Both the position numbers and the translations under genes were made by a program. From Hyphomicrobiales bacterium (GTDB taxonomy: Bacteria > Pseudomonadota > Alphaproteobacteria > Rhizobiales > Rhizobiaceae), in the NCBI GenBank assembly GCA_900472175.1, contig UCHD01000010.1, positions 1 through 64,000 of the forward strand: 64,000 nucleotides of DNA. Reading direction: 5' to 3'. The stretch's first letter is position 1, and every line of letters starts with the position of its first letter. The notes below the pieces were generated by a model, which was not told the DNA's origin, made no database searches, and saw only the letters and a list, made by a program, of their open reading frames with translations. This document shows, piece by piece, positions 1-9,110 of this stretch.

Positions 1-445
1 TGATGATGACACAGGTTTTGATCGCGGGGATTTGCGGGGATGATTTTCGGTGCGATTGGGGTGCGCGGGCGTAAGGGAGGTTGGGCGACAAGTATTTGAC
101 GTTAAAGGGAAGATGCTCGTTTTTCCCTGCTCACGCGAGGTGATTTTTTAGCGACCGGGAGATGGATATTTCCTCCGTCGTCCCCGCGGACATACCCGAT
201 GATGAGGTGTTCGCGGGCGGCGGTTGCGTTCGGCCCGAATTGTCATGTCTAAATTCCACCGGTAGCACGTGAGAATAACCGGCAGGTTCATGCTAGCTTG
301 CTGCCGGGGATACCCTGAACCAGCGCAGGCGACCGATGGTGGATGATTGGTGGATCATCCCTTGCCACCCGATACGCGGTTCTGACAAACACGCGGCTAC
401 TGCGCGTGCGCCTCAAGAACGCCGCACCGAGATGGAGTTTTGAAA
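1..445. other. Intergenic region, no gene recognised
   Basis: I see no open frame here that looks like a real protein on either strand. Two close copies of GCGGGGAT lie at 24-31 and 34-41. A 7-6-7 inverted repeat (GGATGAT/ATCATCC) lies at 341-360, about 85 bases before the gre start. The region presumably holds the promoter of that gene, but I found no convincing -35/-10 pair. Confidence 0.6.
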
Positions 446-928
446 TTGAGTGTTGCTTTTGCCAAGGATGACAGTGCTGAAACGGCTGCGGAAACCCATC
501 TGCCGGACCGTCCGATTTCCCCGCACCCGAACCGGGTGACGGCGGCCGGATTGAAAGCGCTGGAACTGCAGCTTGAGCAAGCACGCGCTGCCTATGAGGC
601 CGCGAGTGTCATCGAGGATGTCAATGAACGGCGGCGGCAGACGGCAACCCCCATGCGCGATGCGCGCTACTTTGCAGCAAGGGTTCATACGGCCGAGGTC
701 GTTGCTGCGCCGGAGTCGACCGACACGGTTGCCTTTGGCAGCACGGTGACCTTCACACGCAGTGACGGGCGTGTGCAGACCTACCGTATTGTCGGCGAGG
801 ATGAGGCCGATCCCAAGGCCGGATCGATTTCCTATGTCTCCCCGGTGGCACGGCTGCTGAGAGGCAAGGCCGTTGGCGATGTCGTTGGTGCGGGCGATCA
901 GGAACTGGAGATCATCGCCATCGCATAA
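446..928 (+). CDS. GreA/GreB-family transcription elongation factor
   Basis: A 160-residue protein of the Gre family. These factors bind the RNA polymerase secondary channel and stimulate cleavage of backtracked transcripts. The N-terminal half (about 30-75) is helical and charged, as expected for the coiled-coil finger. The C-terminal half (about 85-158) has the Gre C-terminal core, with VAFGSTVTF, YRIVGEDEAD, ISYVSPVARLL and GKAVGDVV. I chose the TTG at 446, which gives the start MSVAF and has GGAG (434-437) eight bases upstream. A TTG at 440 in the same frame would leave only two bases after that site. Rhizobia usually carry a separate canonical GreA, so this is probably the paralogue. It is followed by a 112-base gap and appears monocistronic. 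Confidence 0.85.
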   Translation: MSVAFAKDDSAETAAETHLPDRPISPHPNRVTAAGLKALELQLEQARAAYEAASVIEDVNERRRQTATPMRDARYFAARVHTAEVVAAPESTDTVAFGSTVTFTRSDGRVQTYRIVGEDEADPKAGSISYVSPVARLLRGKAVGDVVGAGDQELEIIAIA

Positions 929-1040
929 TGGTCCCGGCCGGACAGCCGGCGCTCCGGAAGGTATTTTGAACGGCCGAGGCTAGAAAAGCCGTGTCCGGCT
1001 TCTATTTCTGGCCGGACCCGGAAAACGAAAGGACACTGCG

Positions 1041-1514
1041 ATGGCAAAGAATACCATCTGCCTATGGTACGACAAGGATGCCGAGGCCGCCGCCCGTTTC
1101 TACGCCGAGACATTTCCCGACAGCGCGGTGGGTGCCGTGATGCGGGCGCCCGGAGACTTCCCGGACGGCAAGCAGGGGGACGTGCTGGTCGTTGAATTCA
1201 CGGTTGCCGGTGTTGCCTGTATCGGCTTGAACGGCGGCCCCACATTCAAGCAGGACGAAGCCTTTTCCTTTCAGATTTCAACGGAAGATCAGGAGGAAAC
1301 CGACCGTTACTGGAATGCCATTGTCGGCAATGGTGGCCAGGAAAGCGAATGCGGCTGGTGCAAGGACAAGTGGGGCGTGTCCTGGCAGATTACGCCGCGC
1401 GTCCTGATGGAAGCGATGGCGGCGGGCGGCGGCGAAGCAAAGCGGGCCTTCGATGCGATGATGACCATGAAGAAGATCGATGTCGCGGTGATCGAAGCGG
1501 CGCGGCGCGGCTGA
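1041..1514 (+). CDS. VOC-family protein, PhnB / 3-demethylubiquinone methyltransferase-like
   Basis: 157 residues of the vicinal-oxygen-chelate fold, in the PhnB-like subgroup often labelled 3-dmu-9_3-mt. Typical features are the opening ICLWYDKDAEAAARFY, the FPDS turn, GVACIGLNGGP and the closing CGWCKDKWGVSWQITP. The usual family job is small-molecule binding or detoxification, and the name methyltransferase is historical. Substrate unknown. An AAAGGA lies upstream of the ATG. The gene converges on the LysR gene that ends at 1547, with no clear terminator in the 32-base gap. Confidence 0.8.
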   Translation: MAKNTICLWYDKDAEAAARFYAETFPDSAVGAVMRAPGDFPDGKQGDVLVVEFTVAGVACIGLNGGPTFKQDEAFSFQISTEDQEETDRYWNAIVGNGGQESECGWCKDKWGVSWQITPRVLMEAMAAGGGEAKRAFDAMMTMKKIDVAVIEAARRG

Positions 1515-1546
1515 GACGCGGTGCGCGGCGTGGCTGGGCTGGTACG

Positions 1547-2437
1547 TCAGCTGGCCAGGGACAGGCCGCCGTGCCGGCTGACTTCGGTTTCGATTTCGGC
1601 GACAAGCGTGTCCAGCGCGGGATTGCGGGACTTGCGCGCACGGCGGACCACGTAGGCCAAGGCCGGAGGTGTGGGTAGCGCGGTGGTGACGATGCTCATC
1701 TCGGGGCGCAGATGGCGTTCGCTGAGCAGCGCAACGCCCAGTGCCGATGTGACTGCAGCGACAATCCCGGCAGCGCTTGAGCATTCAAAGACCGTCTCGA
1801 GAAAGAGATCGCCGTCCTGGCCGATATCGAAGGCCCATTGCCGGTAGAAGCACTCGTCGTCGAAGGACAGAAACGGAATGGGACCGTCCGGCGGCAGAAT
1901 GACGTCGGGATGTTTGACCCAGTGCAGCTGTTCGCGAAAAAGGACGACGTCCGTCGGGCGGACCTCATGCGCGAAAATCTGTATGATCGCGGCGTCCAGC
2001 TCGCCCCGCTCCAGCATGGCCCGCAGGACCAGACTCATCCGGACCTTGGTGCGCACCGCGACATGCGGATGCAGGCGGCGAAAACGCCCCAGTATGCGGG
2101 CGAGATCGGTGCAGGTCGTATCTTCGGTCAGTCCCAGCGCGATGCGCCCCGCCAGCGGTGTTTTCGTCAGGCTGAGCAGCGCTTCATCGTGAAGGCCGAG
2201 AATGCGCTCGGCATAATCGAGCAAATCCTCTCCGGCAGCCGTAAAGACCGCAGCGCCCGGTTTGCGGCTGAGAAGATCACAATCGAGGCTGCCTTCCAGC
2301 CGCTTGATCTTGTGGCTCACGGCCGATTGCGAGAGACCCAAAGATTTTGCAGCACGCGTAACCCCGCCATGACGCCGAATAGCCAGCAAGACGCGCAAGG
2401 CGTCGATTTCAAGTCTGCGGCTATTAAGTTCGTTCAT
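1547..2437 (-). CDS. LysR-family transcriptional regulator
   Basis: 296 residues. The N-terminal winged helix-turn-helix (about 8-65) reads ALRVLLAIRRHGGVTRAAK then SQSAVSHKIKRLE, the classic LysR recognition region. The rest is a periplasmic-binding-like effector domain. An upstream ATG in the same frame at 2494 would add 19 residues, but the start at 2437 (MNELNSRR) fits the family length. It is divergent from the DMT transporter at 2608, so that transporter is the likely target. The shared 170-base intergenic region has two TGTCATG copies (about 2521 and 2544). Effector unknown. Confidence 0.9.
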   Translation of the reverse strand: MNELNSRRLEIDALRVLLAIRRHGGVTRAAKSLGLSQSAVSHKIKRLEGSLDCDLLSRKPGAAVFTAAGEDLLDYAERILGLHDEALLSLTKTPLAGRIALGLTEDTTCTDLARILGRFRRLHPHVAVRTKVRMSLVLRAMLERGELDAAIIQIFAHEVRPTDVVLFREQLHWVKHPDVILPPDGPIPFLSFDDECFYRQWAFDIGQDGDLFLETVFECSSAAGIVAAVTSALGVALLSERHLRPEMSIVTTALPTPPALAYVVRRARKSRNPALDTLVAEIETEVSRHGGLSLAS

Positions 2438-2607
2438 GGCAACACTCGCGATGTGATGTTCGCGAACCATGCGCCTTGCCAATGTTTTTCGCAAGTTTCC
2501 ATTACAAAAAACGGCTATTGTGTCATGCCATAATCGAAATTTGTCATGTGCCGGCGCGTCGTGTTTGCTCTATGGCTCGGCTGGAACGATATCCCAGCGA
2601 GTATTCC

Positions 2608-3504
2608 ATGACCGACCAAGCTCTCTCCCGGCCAAAACCTCAGCGAAGTCCTTTCCTCTGGCCGTTGCTGGCAACACTTCTGATCATCGGCTGGAGTTCC
2701 GGCTTTGTCGGTATTCGCTTTGCCATCGAAGAGGCGAGCGTCGTGCTGGTGTTGTTCTGGCGCACCCTTCTGTCAGGGGTGATCCTCCTGCCATTCGCGC
2801 TGTTGATCGGGCCGCGGATGACGCGGCGCGGCGTACTCGAACAGATGGCCTTCGGCGTCATGTCGGTATTTCTGTACCTCGGCGGCTTTGCCCTGGCGAT
2901 CGAGCAGCGCGTTCCGACGGGGCTCGTCGCTCTCATTTCGGACCTTTTGCCGCTGGCGATTGCATGCCTGTCGCAACCGGTCCTCGGCGAACGGCTGACA
3001 TCGCGGCAGTGGCTGGGAACGGCGATCGCGGTGGCCGGGGTCCTGTTTGTTTCGCTCGACAGCCTGAGTTTTGGCGCGGCTCCGTTATGGGCCTATGCCC
3101 TGACGGTGGGCTCCATGCTGGTCTTTGCGCTGGCATCCGTTCTTTACCGGCGGCGGCGCACCCAGCATATGCCTGTCCATCAGAGCCTGTGTGTCCAGAC
3201 GCTGACCGGCTCGGCCCTCTTTGCCGTGTGTGCCCTGATGCAGGGGAACCTCGCCCCGCCGATGACTGCCAATTTTGCCATCGGCATGGTTTGGCTGGTG
3301 CTGATCGCGACCTTTGCCGCCTATTCGGTCTACTATACCAGCCTGCGCCTGTTTCCCGTGGCGCAGGTGAGTGCTGCGATCTATCTCAGCCCGCCCGTGA
3401 CCATGCTGTGGGCCTGGGCCTTGTTCTCCGAACCGCTGACGGTCACCATGTTTATCGGCCTGGCGGTGACACTGGTTGGCGTCTGGCTGACGTCCAAAGC
3501 ATAG
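2608..3504 (+). CDS. EamA/DMT-family exporter
   Basis: 298 residues with about ten hydrophobic segments and the two-fold EamA repeat of the drug/metabolite transporter superfamily. Examples are LIIGWSSGFVGIRFAIEEA in repeat 1 and LPLAIACLSQPVLGERLT at its end. Repeat 2 ends with AAIYLSPPVTMLWAWALFSE. Such proteins export amino acids or small metabolites through the inner membrane. The frame stays open up to 2476, but the ATG at 2608 (MTDQALSR) places a short polar leader before the first membrane helix. Divergent from the LysR gene, a common regulator-exporter arrangement. Substrate cannot be read from sequence. Confidence 0.85.
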   Translation: MTDQALSRPKPQRSPFLWPLLATLLIIGWSSGFVGIRFAIEEASVVLVLFWRTLLSGVILLPFALLIGPRMTRRGVLEQMAFGVMSVFLYLGGFALAIEQRVPTGLVALISDLLPLAIACLSQPVLGERLTSRQWLGTAIAVAGVLFVSLDSLSFGAAPLWAYALTVGSMLVFALASVLYRRRRTQHMPVHQSLCVQTLTGSALFAVCALMQGNLAPPMTANFAIGMVWLVLIATFAAYSVYYTSLRLFPVAQVSAAIYLSPPVTMLWAWALFSEPLTVTMFIGLAVTLVGVWLTSKA

Positions 3505-3531
3505 GCGGTTGCGTTATCAGCCGGCACCGTT

Positions 3532-4272
3532 TTACCAGCCGCGCCAGCCCGTGGATGCCACCAGGTCGTTGCGGATAAAGGCGATGTCGTCGGAAGCAGC
3601 AAGCGTACCGGCGCCGGGGAGACGGCCGCGGCGCAGTGAAGCCACGGCTGTCGTGCGGCGCGTGGTCCTTTCGGGCAGGTCGGGGCTGCACAGGTTTTCA
3701 GAGTCGAAACCCGCCGGATCGATCGAGACGACACGGATGCCGCGCTCCGCGAAGTCGCGGGCAAGGCCGAGTGTCAGCATGTCGATGGCGCTCTTGACGG
3801 TGGCCAGCGTTTCCGCATCCGGAGTTCCGGCCGCCGGTGTGGCATTGGCCGCCGCGCTCATGTTGATGATGACACCGCCCTTGCCGGCGAACTGGCGGGC
3901 CGCCTCCTGGCACATCAGGAACGTGCCGAACACATTGACGGCAAAGATGCGGTTGGGGTCTGCCTCTGTCTGCCGCGGGGCGGCCTGGACAATACTGGCA
4001 TTGTTGACGACGATATCAGGCCGGCCGAAAATCTCGATCGTGGCCCGGAAGATGCGCTTCACATCCTCAGATTTCGACACGTCGCCTTCGACGGCGACAG
4101 CCCGGCCGCCACCCCGGACGATCTTTGCGGCAAGACGGGACGCACCCTCGCTATCGGCGGCATCATTGATGATGACGGCTGCACCTTCGGCGGCAAGGCG
4201 GGCGGCGATCCGCGCCGCTGGTCCATTGGCAACGCCGGTGACGACGGCGGTTTTTCCGGTCAATCTGGTCAT
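3532..4272 (-). CDS. SDR-family protein with degenerate catalytic site
   Basis: 246 residues of the short-chain dehydrogenase/reductase fold, an NAD(P)-dependent Rossmann protein. The nucleotide loop reads VTGVANGPAARIA, so the usual third glycine of TGxxxGxG is an alanine. VEGDVSK and NNAS are present. The active-site YxxxK is replaced by LATVK: the lysine is there and the tyrosine is a leucine, read directly from the codons near 3800. GIRVVSIDPAG is the usual product-release strand. Start at 4272 because AGGAA lies about seven bases upstream. The enzyme may be inactive as a classical SDR, or have a binding or regulatory role. Divergent from the AraC gene at 4463. Confidence 0.8.
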   Translation of the reverse strand: MTRLTGKTAVVTGVANGPAARIAARLAAEGAAVIINDAADSEGASRLAAKIVRGGGRAVAVEGDVSKSEDVKRIFRATIEIFGRPDIVVNNASIVQAAPRQTEADPNRIFAVNVFGTFLMCQEAARQFAGKGGVIINMSAAANATPAAGTPDAETLATVKSAIDMLTLGLARDFAERGIRVVSIDPAGFDSENLCSPDLPERTTRRTTAVASLRRGRLPGAGTLAASDDIAFIRNDLVASTGWRGW

Positions 4273-4462
4273 AGCAATTTCCTTGATTCTTCGGACATGT
4301 TGATCCGATGAGCCAAGCATGCGGCAGACAAGGGCTTTGGCGTTACAACGATACTCCGAGATTTCTATGCGATCCTGCAAATGTGGAGGAGGAGACATTC
4401 CCAGCGCCGAAATTCCGCAGTAGCGTCGGTTCAGTCGAAAATCAGGACATCGCTTCCCCTCC

Positions 4463-5371
4463 ATGCAGAACCAGACAGAACGTTTCGGTGAAATCGCTGA
4501 GATCATTGCGCGGCATACCTCGGGGACGGGGATGTTTCCGACGGCGATCGACAACCTGCTTTTGGGGCGCCAGACCGCGCCAACCGACCCTGTGCATCTG
4601 GCCCACCGCCCGGCCTTCGCGCTCATTGCCCAAGGACAGAAAACCGTGACGCTCGGGCAGGATGTCTATCATTACGGGGCTGGCGATTGTGTCGTGGTGT
4701 CGTTCGACCTGCCGGTCGTCTCGCGCGTCAGCGTCGCCAGCCCGCAGGCACCACATCTGGGGCTTGGCATGGTGATCAATCCCGACCGGCTGCGCGAAGT
4801 GCTGCAGCGGATCGCGGTTCCACCTGTTGCGGCGACGGCAGACGGCATGCGGGGCCTGGCCATCCACAAGGCATCGCCAGCCCTTGTGGATGCGACGCTG
4901 AGATATCTGAGGCTCCTCGATACTCCAAGCGACATCGCGGGCGTGGCACCTCTTGTCGAGCAGGAAATTCTCTATCGGCTGCTGACAGGGCCATACGGGC
5001 CGCGGCTGATCCAGATCGCCACGGTCGACAGTCCGGGAAACCGGGTGGCCAAGGCGATTGCCTGGCTGCGGGAACACTACGTGCGGCCGCTGCGGATCGA
5101 GGAGCTGGCCGATCATTGCGGTATGAGCGTTTCGTCGCTGCACCATCATTTCAAGGCGGTGGCGGCGATGACGCCGATGCAGTACCAGAAGCAGCTGCGG
5201 CTCTATGAAGCGCGCCGCCTGATGCTGGTCGACAATATGGATGCCGGCATGGCTGGGCATACCGTCGGTTACCAGAGCCCGTCGCAGTTCGGCCTGGAAT
5301 ATACCCGTTTCTACGGCCAGTCGCCGCTGCGCGACGTTTCGATGCTGCGTACGCAGGTCGCGGCCGAATAG
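4463..5371 (+). CDS. AraC-family regulator with AraC_N sensor domain
   Basis: 302 residues. The N-terminal half (about 15-175) matches the AraC_N type sensor, with FALIAQGQKTVTLGQDVYHYGAGD cut across its core and VVSFDLPVVSRV after it. The C-terminal half holds two helix-turn-helices: LRIEELADHCGMSVSSLHHHFK and the second ending in YQSPSQFGLEYTRFYG. In E. coli the AraC_N protein YqhC controls aldehyde reductases. Here a divergent SDR and a downstream aldo-keto reductase fit the same idea, which is inference. ATG start at 4463; the gap to the divergent SDR is 190 bases. Confidence 0.88.
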   Translation: MQNQTERFGEIAEIIARHTSGTGMFPTAIDNLLLGRQTAPTDPVHLAHRPAFALIAQGQKTVTLGQDVYHYGAGDCVVVSFDLPVVSRVSVASPQAPHLGLGMVINPDRLREVLQRIAVPPVAATADGMRGLAIHKASPALVDATLRYLRLLDTPSDIAGVAPLVEQEILYRLLTGPYGPRLIQIATVDSPGNRVAKAIAWLREHYVRPLRIEELADHCGMSVSSLHHHFKAVAAMTPMQYQKQLRLYEARRLMLVDNMDAGMAGHTVGYQSPSQFGLEYTRFYGQSPLRDVSMLRTQVAAE

Positions 5372-5515
5372 CACAACAGTTTTGAACGCACCAAGAGCGT
5401 TCGAAAAACCGTGGGCGCGCTGGCAGAACGGCTATTGCGTCCTATCTCCCATGAGAACCCCGCCTGCAGGGCCGGGATCTTCCACCGCTATCCTTACAGA
5501 ACTATGGAGCTAACC

Positions 5516-6562
5516 ATGCGTTACAATCAGCTTGGCAATACCGGCCTGTTCGTTTCGGAAATCTGCCTGGGAACAATGACCTTCGGATCGGCGGAAGGCG
5601 CCTTCTGGGGCGGCATCGCCGGTGTCGGCCAGGATGCGGCCGACCGGATCGTCGAACGGTCCCTGGCTGCCGGCGTCAATTTTATTGATACCGCCGACGT
5701 CTATTCGGCCGGGGAGTCCGAACGGCTGCTCGGGCAGTCGCTGATCAATCTCGGCGTCGAGCGCAAGGACGTGGTGATCGCCACCAAGGTCTATGGTCAG
5801 ATGGGCAACGGCCCGAACGATCGCGGTGCCTCGCGCGGCCATATCATGGATTCGGTCGAAGAAAGCCTCGACCGGCTGCAGATGGATCATATCGATCTCT
5901 ACCAGATCCACGGCACCGACACGGTGACACCGATCGACGAGACGCTCAGGGCGCTGGACGATCTGGTCTCCGGCGGGCTGGTTCGTTATGTCGGCATGTC
6001 CAACTGGCAGGCCTGGCGGATTGCCAAGGCATTGGGTGTTTCCGAGCGCAAGGGGTTTGCCCGGTTCGAGACGCTGCAGGCCTATTACTCGATCGCGGGC
6101 CGCGATCTGGAGCGCGAAATCGTGCCGCTGCTGACCGAGGAAAAGATGGGTCTGATGGTCTGGTCGCCGCTCGCAGGCGGGCTGCTATCGGGCAAGTATG
6201 GACCGGGCGCACCGGGCAATGGCGAGGGCCGCCGGGCGAATTTCGATTTTCCGCCGGTCGACAAGGACCGGGCCTGGGCCTGTGTGGCCGCCATGCGCGA
6301 GGTTGGGGAAAAACACGGTGCCAGCGTTGCCGAAGTGGCGCTCGCCTTCATCCTCGCCAAGCCCTTCGTCACCAGTGTCATCATCGGCGCCAAGCGGGTG
6401 GAGCAGCTGGAGGAAAACCTGAAAGCGGTGAAGCTCCGGCTCGATGCCGATGACATGGCCAAGCTCGAAGCTGTCAGCGCCCTGCCGCCGGAATATCCGG
6501 GCTGGATGCTGGAGCGGCAGGGGGCAGGCCGTCGGCCACAGCCATTCGACGCAAAGGCATGA
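5516..6562 (+). CDS. Aldo/keto reductase
   Basis: 348 residues, an (alpha/beta)8-barrel NADPH-dependent carbonyl reductase. The opening YNQLGNTGLFVSEICLGTM, the catalytic aspartate and tyrosine in NFIDTADVYSAGESE, the lysine in VIATKVYG and the histidine in LYQIHGTD are all in place. The cofactor end carries SVIIGAKRVEQLEENL. ATG at 5516 has GGAG seven bases upstream; the frame is open further upstream, but those starts lack a ribosome site. It follows the AraC regulator by 144 bases in the same direction and may be under its control. Close to the YghZ/Tas type of reductase; substrate unknown. Confidence 0.9.
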   Translation: MRYNQLGNTGLFVSEICLGTMTFGSAEGAFWGGIAGVGQDAADRIVERSLAAGVNFIDTADVYSAGESERLLGQSLINLGVERKDVVIATKVYGQMGNGPNDRGASRGHIMDSVEESLDRLQMDHIDLYQIHGTDTVTPIDETLRALDDLVSGGLVRYVGMSNWQAWRIAKALGVSERKGFARFETLQAYYSIAGRDLEREIVPLLTEEKMGLMVWSPLAGGLLSGKYGPGAPGNGEGRRANFDFPPVDKDRAWACVAAMREVGEKHGASVAEVALAFILAKPFVTSVIIGAKRVEQLEENLKAVKLRLDADDMAKLEAVSALPPEYPGWMLERQGAGRRPQPFDAKA

Positions 6563-6566
6563 TGCC

Positions 6567-6593
6567 GCAGGGCGGCCGTTTGCGCCGCCCTTG
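6567..6593 (+). terminator. Hairpin after aldo/keto reductase
   Basis: AGGGCGGC (6569-6576), a seven-base loop and GCCGCCCT (6584-6591) form a perfect eight-pair stem just after the stop codon at 6562. There is only a weak T-rich tail, so termination strength is uncertain. Confidence 0.5.
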
Positions 6594-6674
6594 CCATTAT
6601 CACGCTTGCATCTGAATTGCATTCCGCCGAGAAAGAGGAGCGTGTTTTGAATTCCCAATCTCGAAAGAACTGCA

Positions 6675-7826
6675 TTGAACGACAACCCCGCTGCCGCCGT
6701 TGAAGCTATCGCGCAGATCAGCGCCGTGCCGACCATTCTCGATGTGGTCTGCAGGACGACCGGGATGCGCTATGCAGCGGTGGCGCGGGTGACCACCGAC
6801 CGGTGGATTGCCTGTGGCGTTCAGGACAATCTGGCTTTCGGGCTGGAGCCCGGTGGCGAATTGAAGATCGAGACGACGATCTGCAACGAGATCCGCGATC
6901 ACCGCCAGCCTGTCATCATCGACAACGTGGCCGAGGATCCGCTGTATTGCGGCCATCATACGCCGGCGCATTACGGTTTGCAGAGCTATATCTCCATGCC
7001 GATCACGCTGGCCGACGGCTCCTTCTTCGGCACGCTCTGCGCCATCGATACGGTGCCGCGCACATTGAACACGCCCGAAATCGTCGGCATGTTTCAGCTG
7101 TTTGCCAATCTGATCGCGTTTCATCTCGACGCCCATGACCGGATGGATCAGGAGCGGCAGAGCAGCGAGCTGCGTGAACAGTTCATCGCGGTTCTCGGTC
7201 ACGACCTGCGCAATCCGCTCGCCTCGCTCGACGCCGGCACACGGATGCTGCAGCGTACGGTGGCGGATGACAAGGGCAAGACGGTGCTTGCGCTGATGCA
7301 GAACAGCATTTCGCGCATGTCGGGCCTGATCGACAACGTACTCGATTTCGCCCGTGGCCGATTGGGCGGCGGCATTTCGATCGAACAGGCCGACCGCGTG
7401 CCGCTTCGGCCTGTGCTGGAGCAGGTGGTCGCGGAACTGAAAATGGCCAATCCGGGCCGGAGGATCGAGGCTGATCTGGCGGAGGCGATGGTGCGCTGCG
7501 ACGAAGGCCGGGTCGGGCAGCTGTTGTCCAATCTTCTGGCCAATGCGCTGACGCATGGCGATCCGGAGGCGCCGATCCGGATACGCTCGGCGATTTCAGG
7601 CGGCCGCTTCGAGTTGACGGTGAGCAATACCGGCGAACCCATCCCGGAAGCGGTGGTCAAGGACCTGTTCAAGCCGTTTGTGCGCGCTTCGGCCAAGGCA
7701 AATCTGGAGGGCCTCGGTCTCGGGCTTTATATTTCCTCGGAGATTGCCAAGGCGCATAGGGGCTTTCTTCAGGTGACATCGTCACCGGAAGAGACGCGCT
7801 TCACCTTCCAGATGCCGCAGCAATAG
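6675..7826 (+). CDS. GAF-domain sensor histidine kinase
   Basis: 383 residues, no membrane segment, so probably a cytoplasmic sensor. A GAF domain covers about 10-155 (PTILDVVCRTTGMRYAAVAR to LFANLIAFHLDA). A HisKA domain follows, with the phosphoacceptor His176 in VLGHDLRNPLASLDAG. The ATPase domain has the N box NLLANALTHGD and the G boxes NTGEPI and LEGLGLGLYIS. The only reasonable start is the TTG at 6675, with a weak AAAGAA upstream, so the start is less certain than the rest. No response regulator gene is nearby, so its partner is elsewhere. Confidence 0.88.
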   Translation: MNDNPAAAVEAIAQISAVPTILDVVCRTTGMRYAAVARVTTDRWIACGVQDNLAFGLEPGGELKIETTICNEIRDHRQPVIIDNVAEDPLYCGHHTPAHYGLQSYISMPITLADGSFFGTLCAIDTVPRTLNTPEIVGMFQLFANLIAFHLDAHDRMDQERQSSELREQFIAVLGHDLRNPLASLDAGTRMLQRTVADDKGKTVLALMQNSISRMSGLIDNVLDFARGRLGGGISIEQADRVPLRPVLEQVVAELKMANPGRRIEADLAEAMVRCDEGRVGQLLSNLLANALTHGDPEAPIRIRSAISGGRFELTVSNTGEPIPEAVVKDLFKPFVRASAKANLEGLGLGLYISSEIAKAHRGFLQVTSSPEETRFTFQMPQQ

Positions 7827-7853
7827 GCGGCACTTTTCCGGCTTCTTTCCTGT

Positions 7854-8189
7854 TCAGCGGCCGTAGTCGTTTGGCCCCTCGGTGCCCGGCCACAGGCAGA
7901 GCGCGAGGAAGAGGACGGGGCTGAGCACGGGGATGAACAGGCAGATGGCGAGATGGCCGGGATAGCCGATGTCGTGCAGCCGCTTGATGGTCAAAAGTGC
8001 AATCGAAGCGGTAGAGACAAGCGCAGTGACCACGAGGATCAGAGTCCAGAGCGCCAGCGGGATGTCATTGCCCTGATGGGCGAAGACACGCGACAGCACG
8101 AAGCCGCTCATTGCGGCCCAGAACAGCCAGCCGAGGAAATAGGGCAGGCGGCTGACGCGGCCGGAGGGGCTGAAGAACAGCCAGGACAT
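7854..8189 (-). CDS. DUF805 inner-membrane protein
   Basis: 111 residues with three to four membrane helices and the DUF805 marks: an SGRVSRLPYFLGWLFWA opening, RLHDIGYPG in the middle and LWPGTEGPNDYG at the end. DUF805 proteins are small membrane proteins of unknown role. I chose the ATG at 8189 because GGAGGGG lies nine bases upstream. An ATG at 8213 in frame has no such site. It lies 29 bases past the dapD stop on the same strand and may be the last gene of that transcript. Confidence 0.85.
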   Translation of the reverse strand: MSWLFFSPSGRVSRLPYFLGWLFWAAMSGFVLSRVFAHQGNDIPLALWTLILVVTALVSTASIALLTIKRLHDIGYPGHLAICLFIPVLSPVLFLALCLWPGTEGPNDYGR

Positions 8190-8218
8190 GCTCTGCTGCC
8201 CCTCCATTTGCATTGTGG

Positions 8219-9076
8219 TTAGTCTCGCAGAAGTTCGTTGATGCCGGTCTTCGAGCGGGTCTTTTCATCGACGCGCTTGACGATGACGGCGCAATAGAGG
8301 TTCGGGGCAACCAAGCCGTTCGGCATCACGGCACCCGAACCCATCGAGCCTGCGACGACGACGGAATAGGGCGGCACTTCGCCATAGGTCACTTCGCCGG
8401 TGGCGCGGTCGACGATCTTGGTCGACTTGCCGATGAACACGCCCATGCCGAGCACCGAGCCCTCGCGCACGATGCAGCCTTCGACCACTTCCGAGCGGGC
8501 GCCGATGAAGCAATTGTCCTCGATGATCGTCGGGCCTGCCTGCATCGGTTCCAACACGCCGCCAATGCCGACGCCGCCGGACAGATGCACATGCTTGCCG
8601 ATCTGGGCGCAGGAACCGACAGTCGCCCATGTGTCGACCATCGTGCCTTCGCCGACATAGGCGCCGAGATTGACGAAGGACGGCATCAGGATGGCGTTGG
8701 GAGCGATATAGGCGGAGCGGCGAACGACCGCGTTCGGCACGGCGCGGAAGCCGGCGTCGCGGAACTGGTTTTCGCCCCAGCCTTCAAATTTCGACGGAAC
8801 CTTGTCCCACCAGGTGGATTGGCCCGGGCCGCCCTTTACCACTTCCATGTCGTTCAAGCGGAATGACAGGAGAACGGCTTTTTTCAGCCATTGATTGACG
8901 GTCCAGTTGCCATCAGTGCCGCGTTCAGCGACGCGCACCTTACCGCCGTCGAGCAGATTGAGAGCCGTGTCCACCGCATCGCGGATCTCGCCCTTGGTGT
9001 TGATGGTGACGCTGTCGCGGTTGTCGAACGCGGTGTCGATGGTCTGCGACAGGGAGGCGAGATCATGGGTCGTCAT
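8219..9076 (-). CDS. dapD: 2,3,4,5-tetrahydropyridine-2,6-dicarboxylate N-succinyltransferase
   Basis: 285 residues, the normal length for DapD. It transfers succinate from succinyl-CoA to tetrahydrodipicolinate in the succinylase branch of lysine and meso-diaminopimelate synthesis, in the cytoplasm as a trimer. The N-terminal helical domain is followed by the left-handed beta-helix built of hexapeptide repeats (about 100-230). Examples are [20 protein letters not shown] and [19 protein letters not shown]. The C-terminus has [16 protein letters not shown]. Start MTTHDLASL at 9076. It is part of the minus-strand housekeeping series. Confidence 0.97.
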   Translation of the reverse strand: MTTHDLASLSQTIDTAFDNRDSVTINTKGEIRDAVDTALNLLDGGKVRVAERGTDGNWTVNQWLKKAVLLSFRLNDMEVVKGGPGQSTWWDKVPSKFEGWGENQFRDAGFRAVPNAVVRRSAYIAPNAILMPSFVNLGAYVGEGTMVDTWATVGSCAQIGKHVHLSGGVGIGGVLEPMQAGPTIIEDNCFIGARSEVVEGCIVREGSVLGMGVFIGKSTKIVDRATGEVTYGEVPPYSVVVAGSMGSGAVMPNGLVAPNLYCAVIVKRVDEKTRSKTGINELLRD

Positions 9077-9110
9077 CGGAATTCCTTAAACTTCGGCGTC
9101 TATCGTAACC

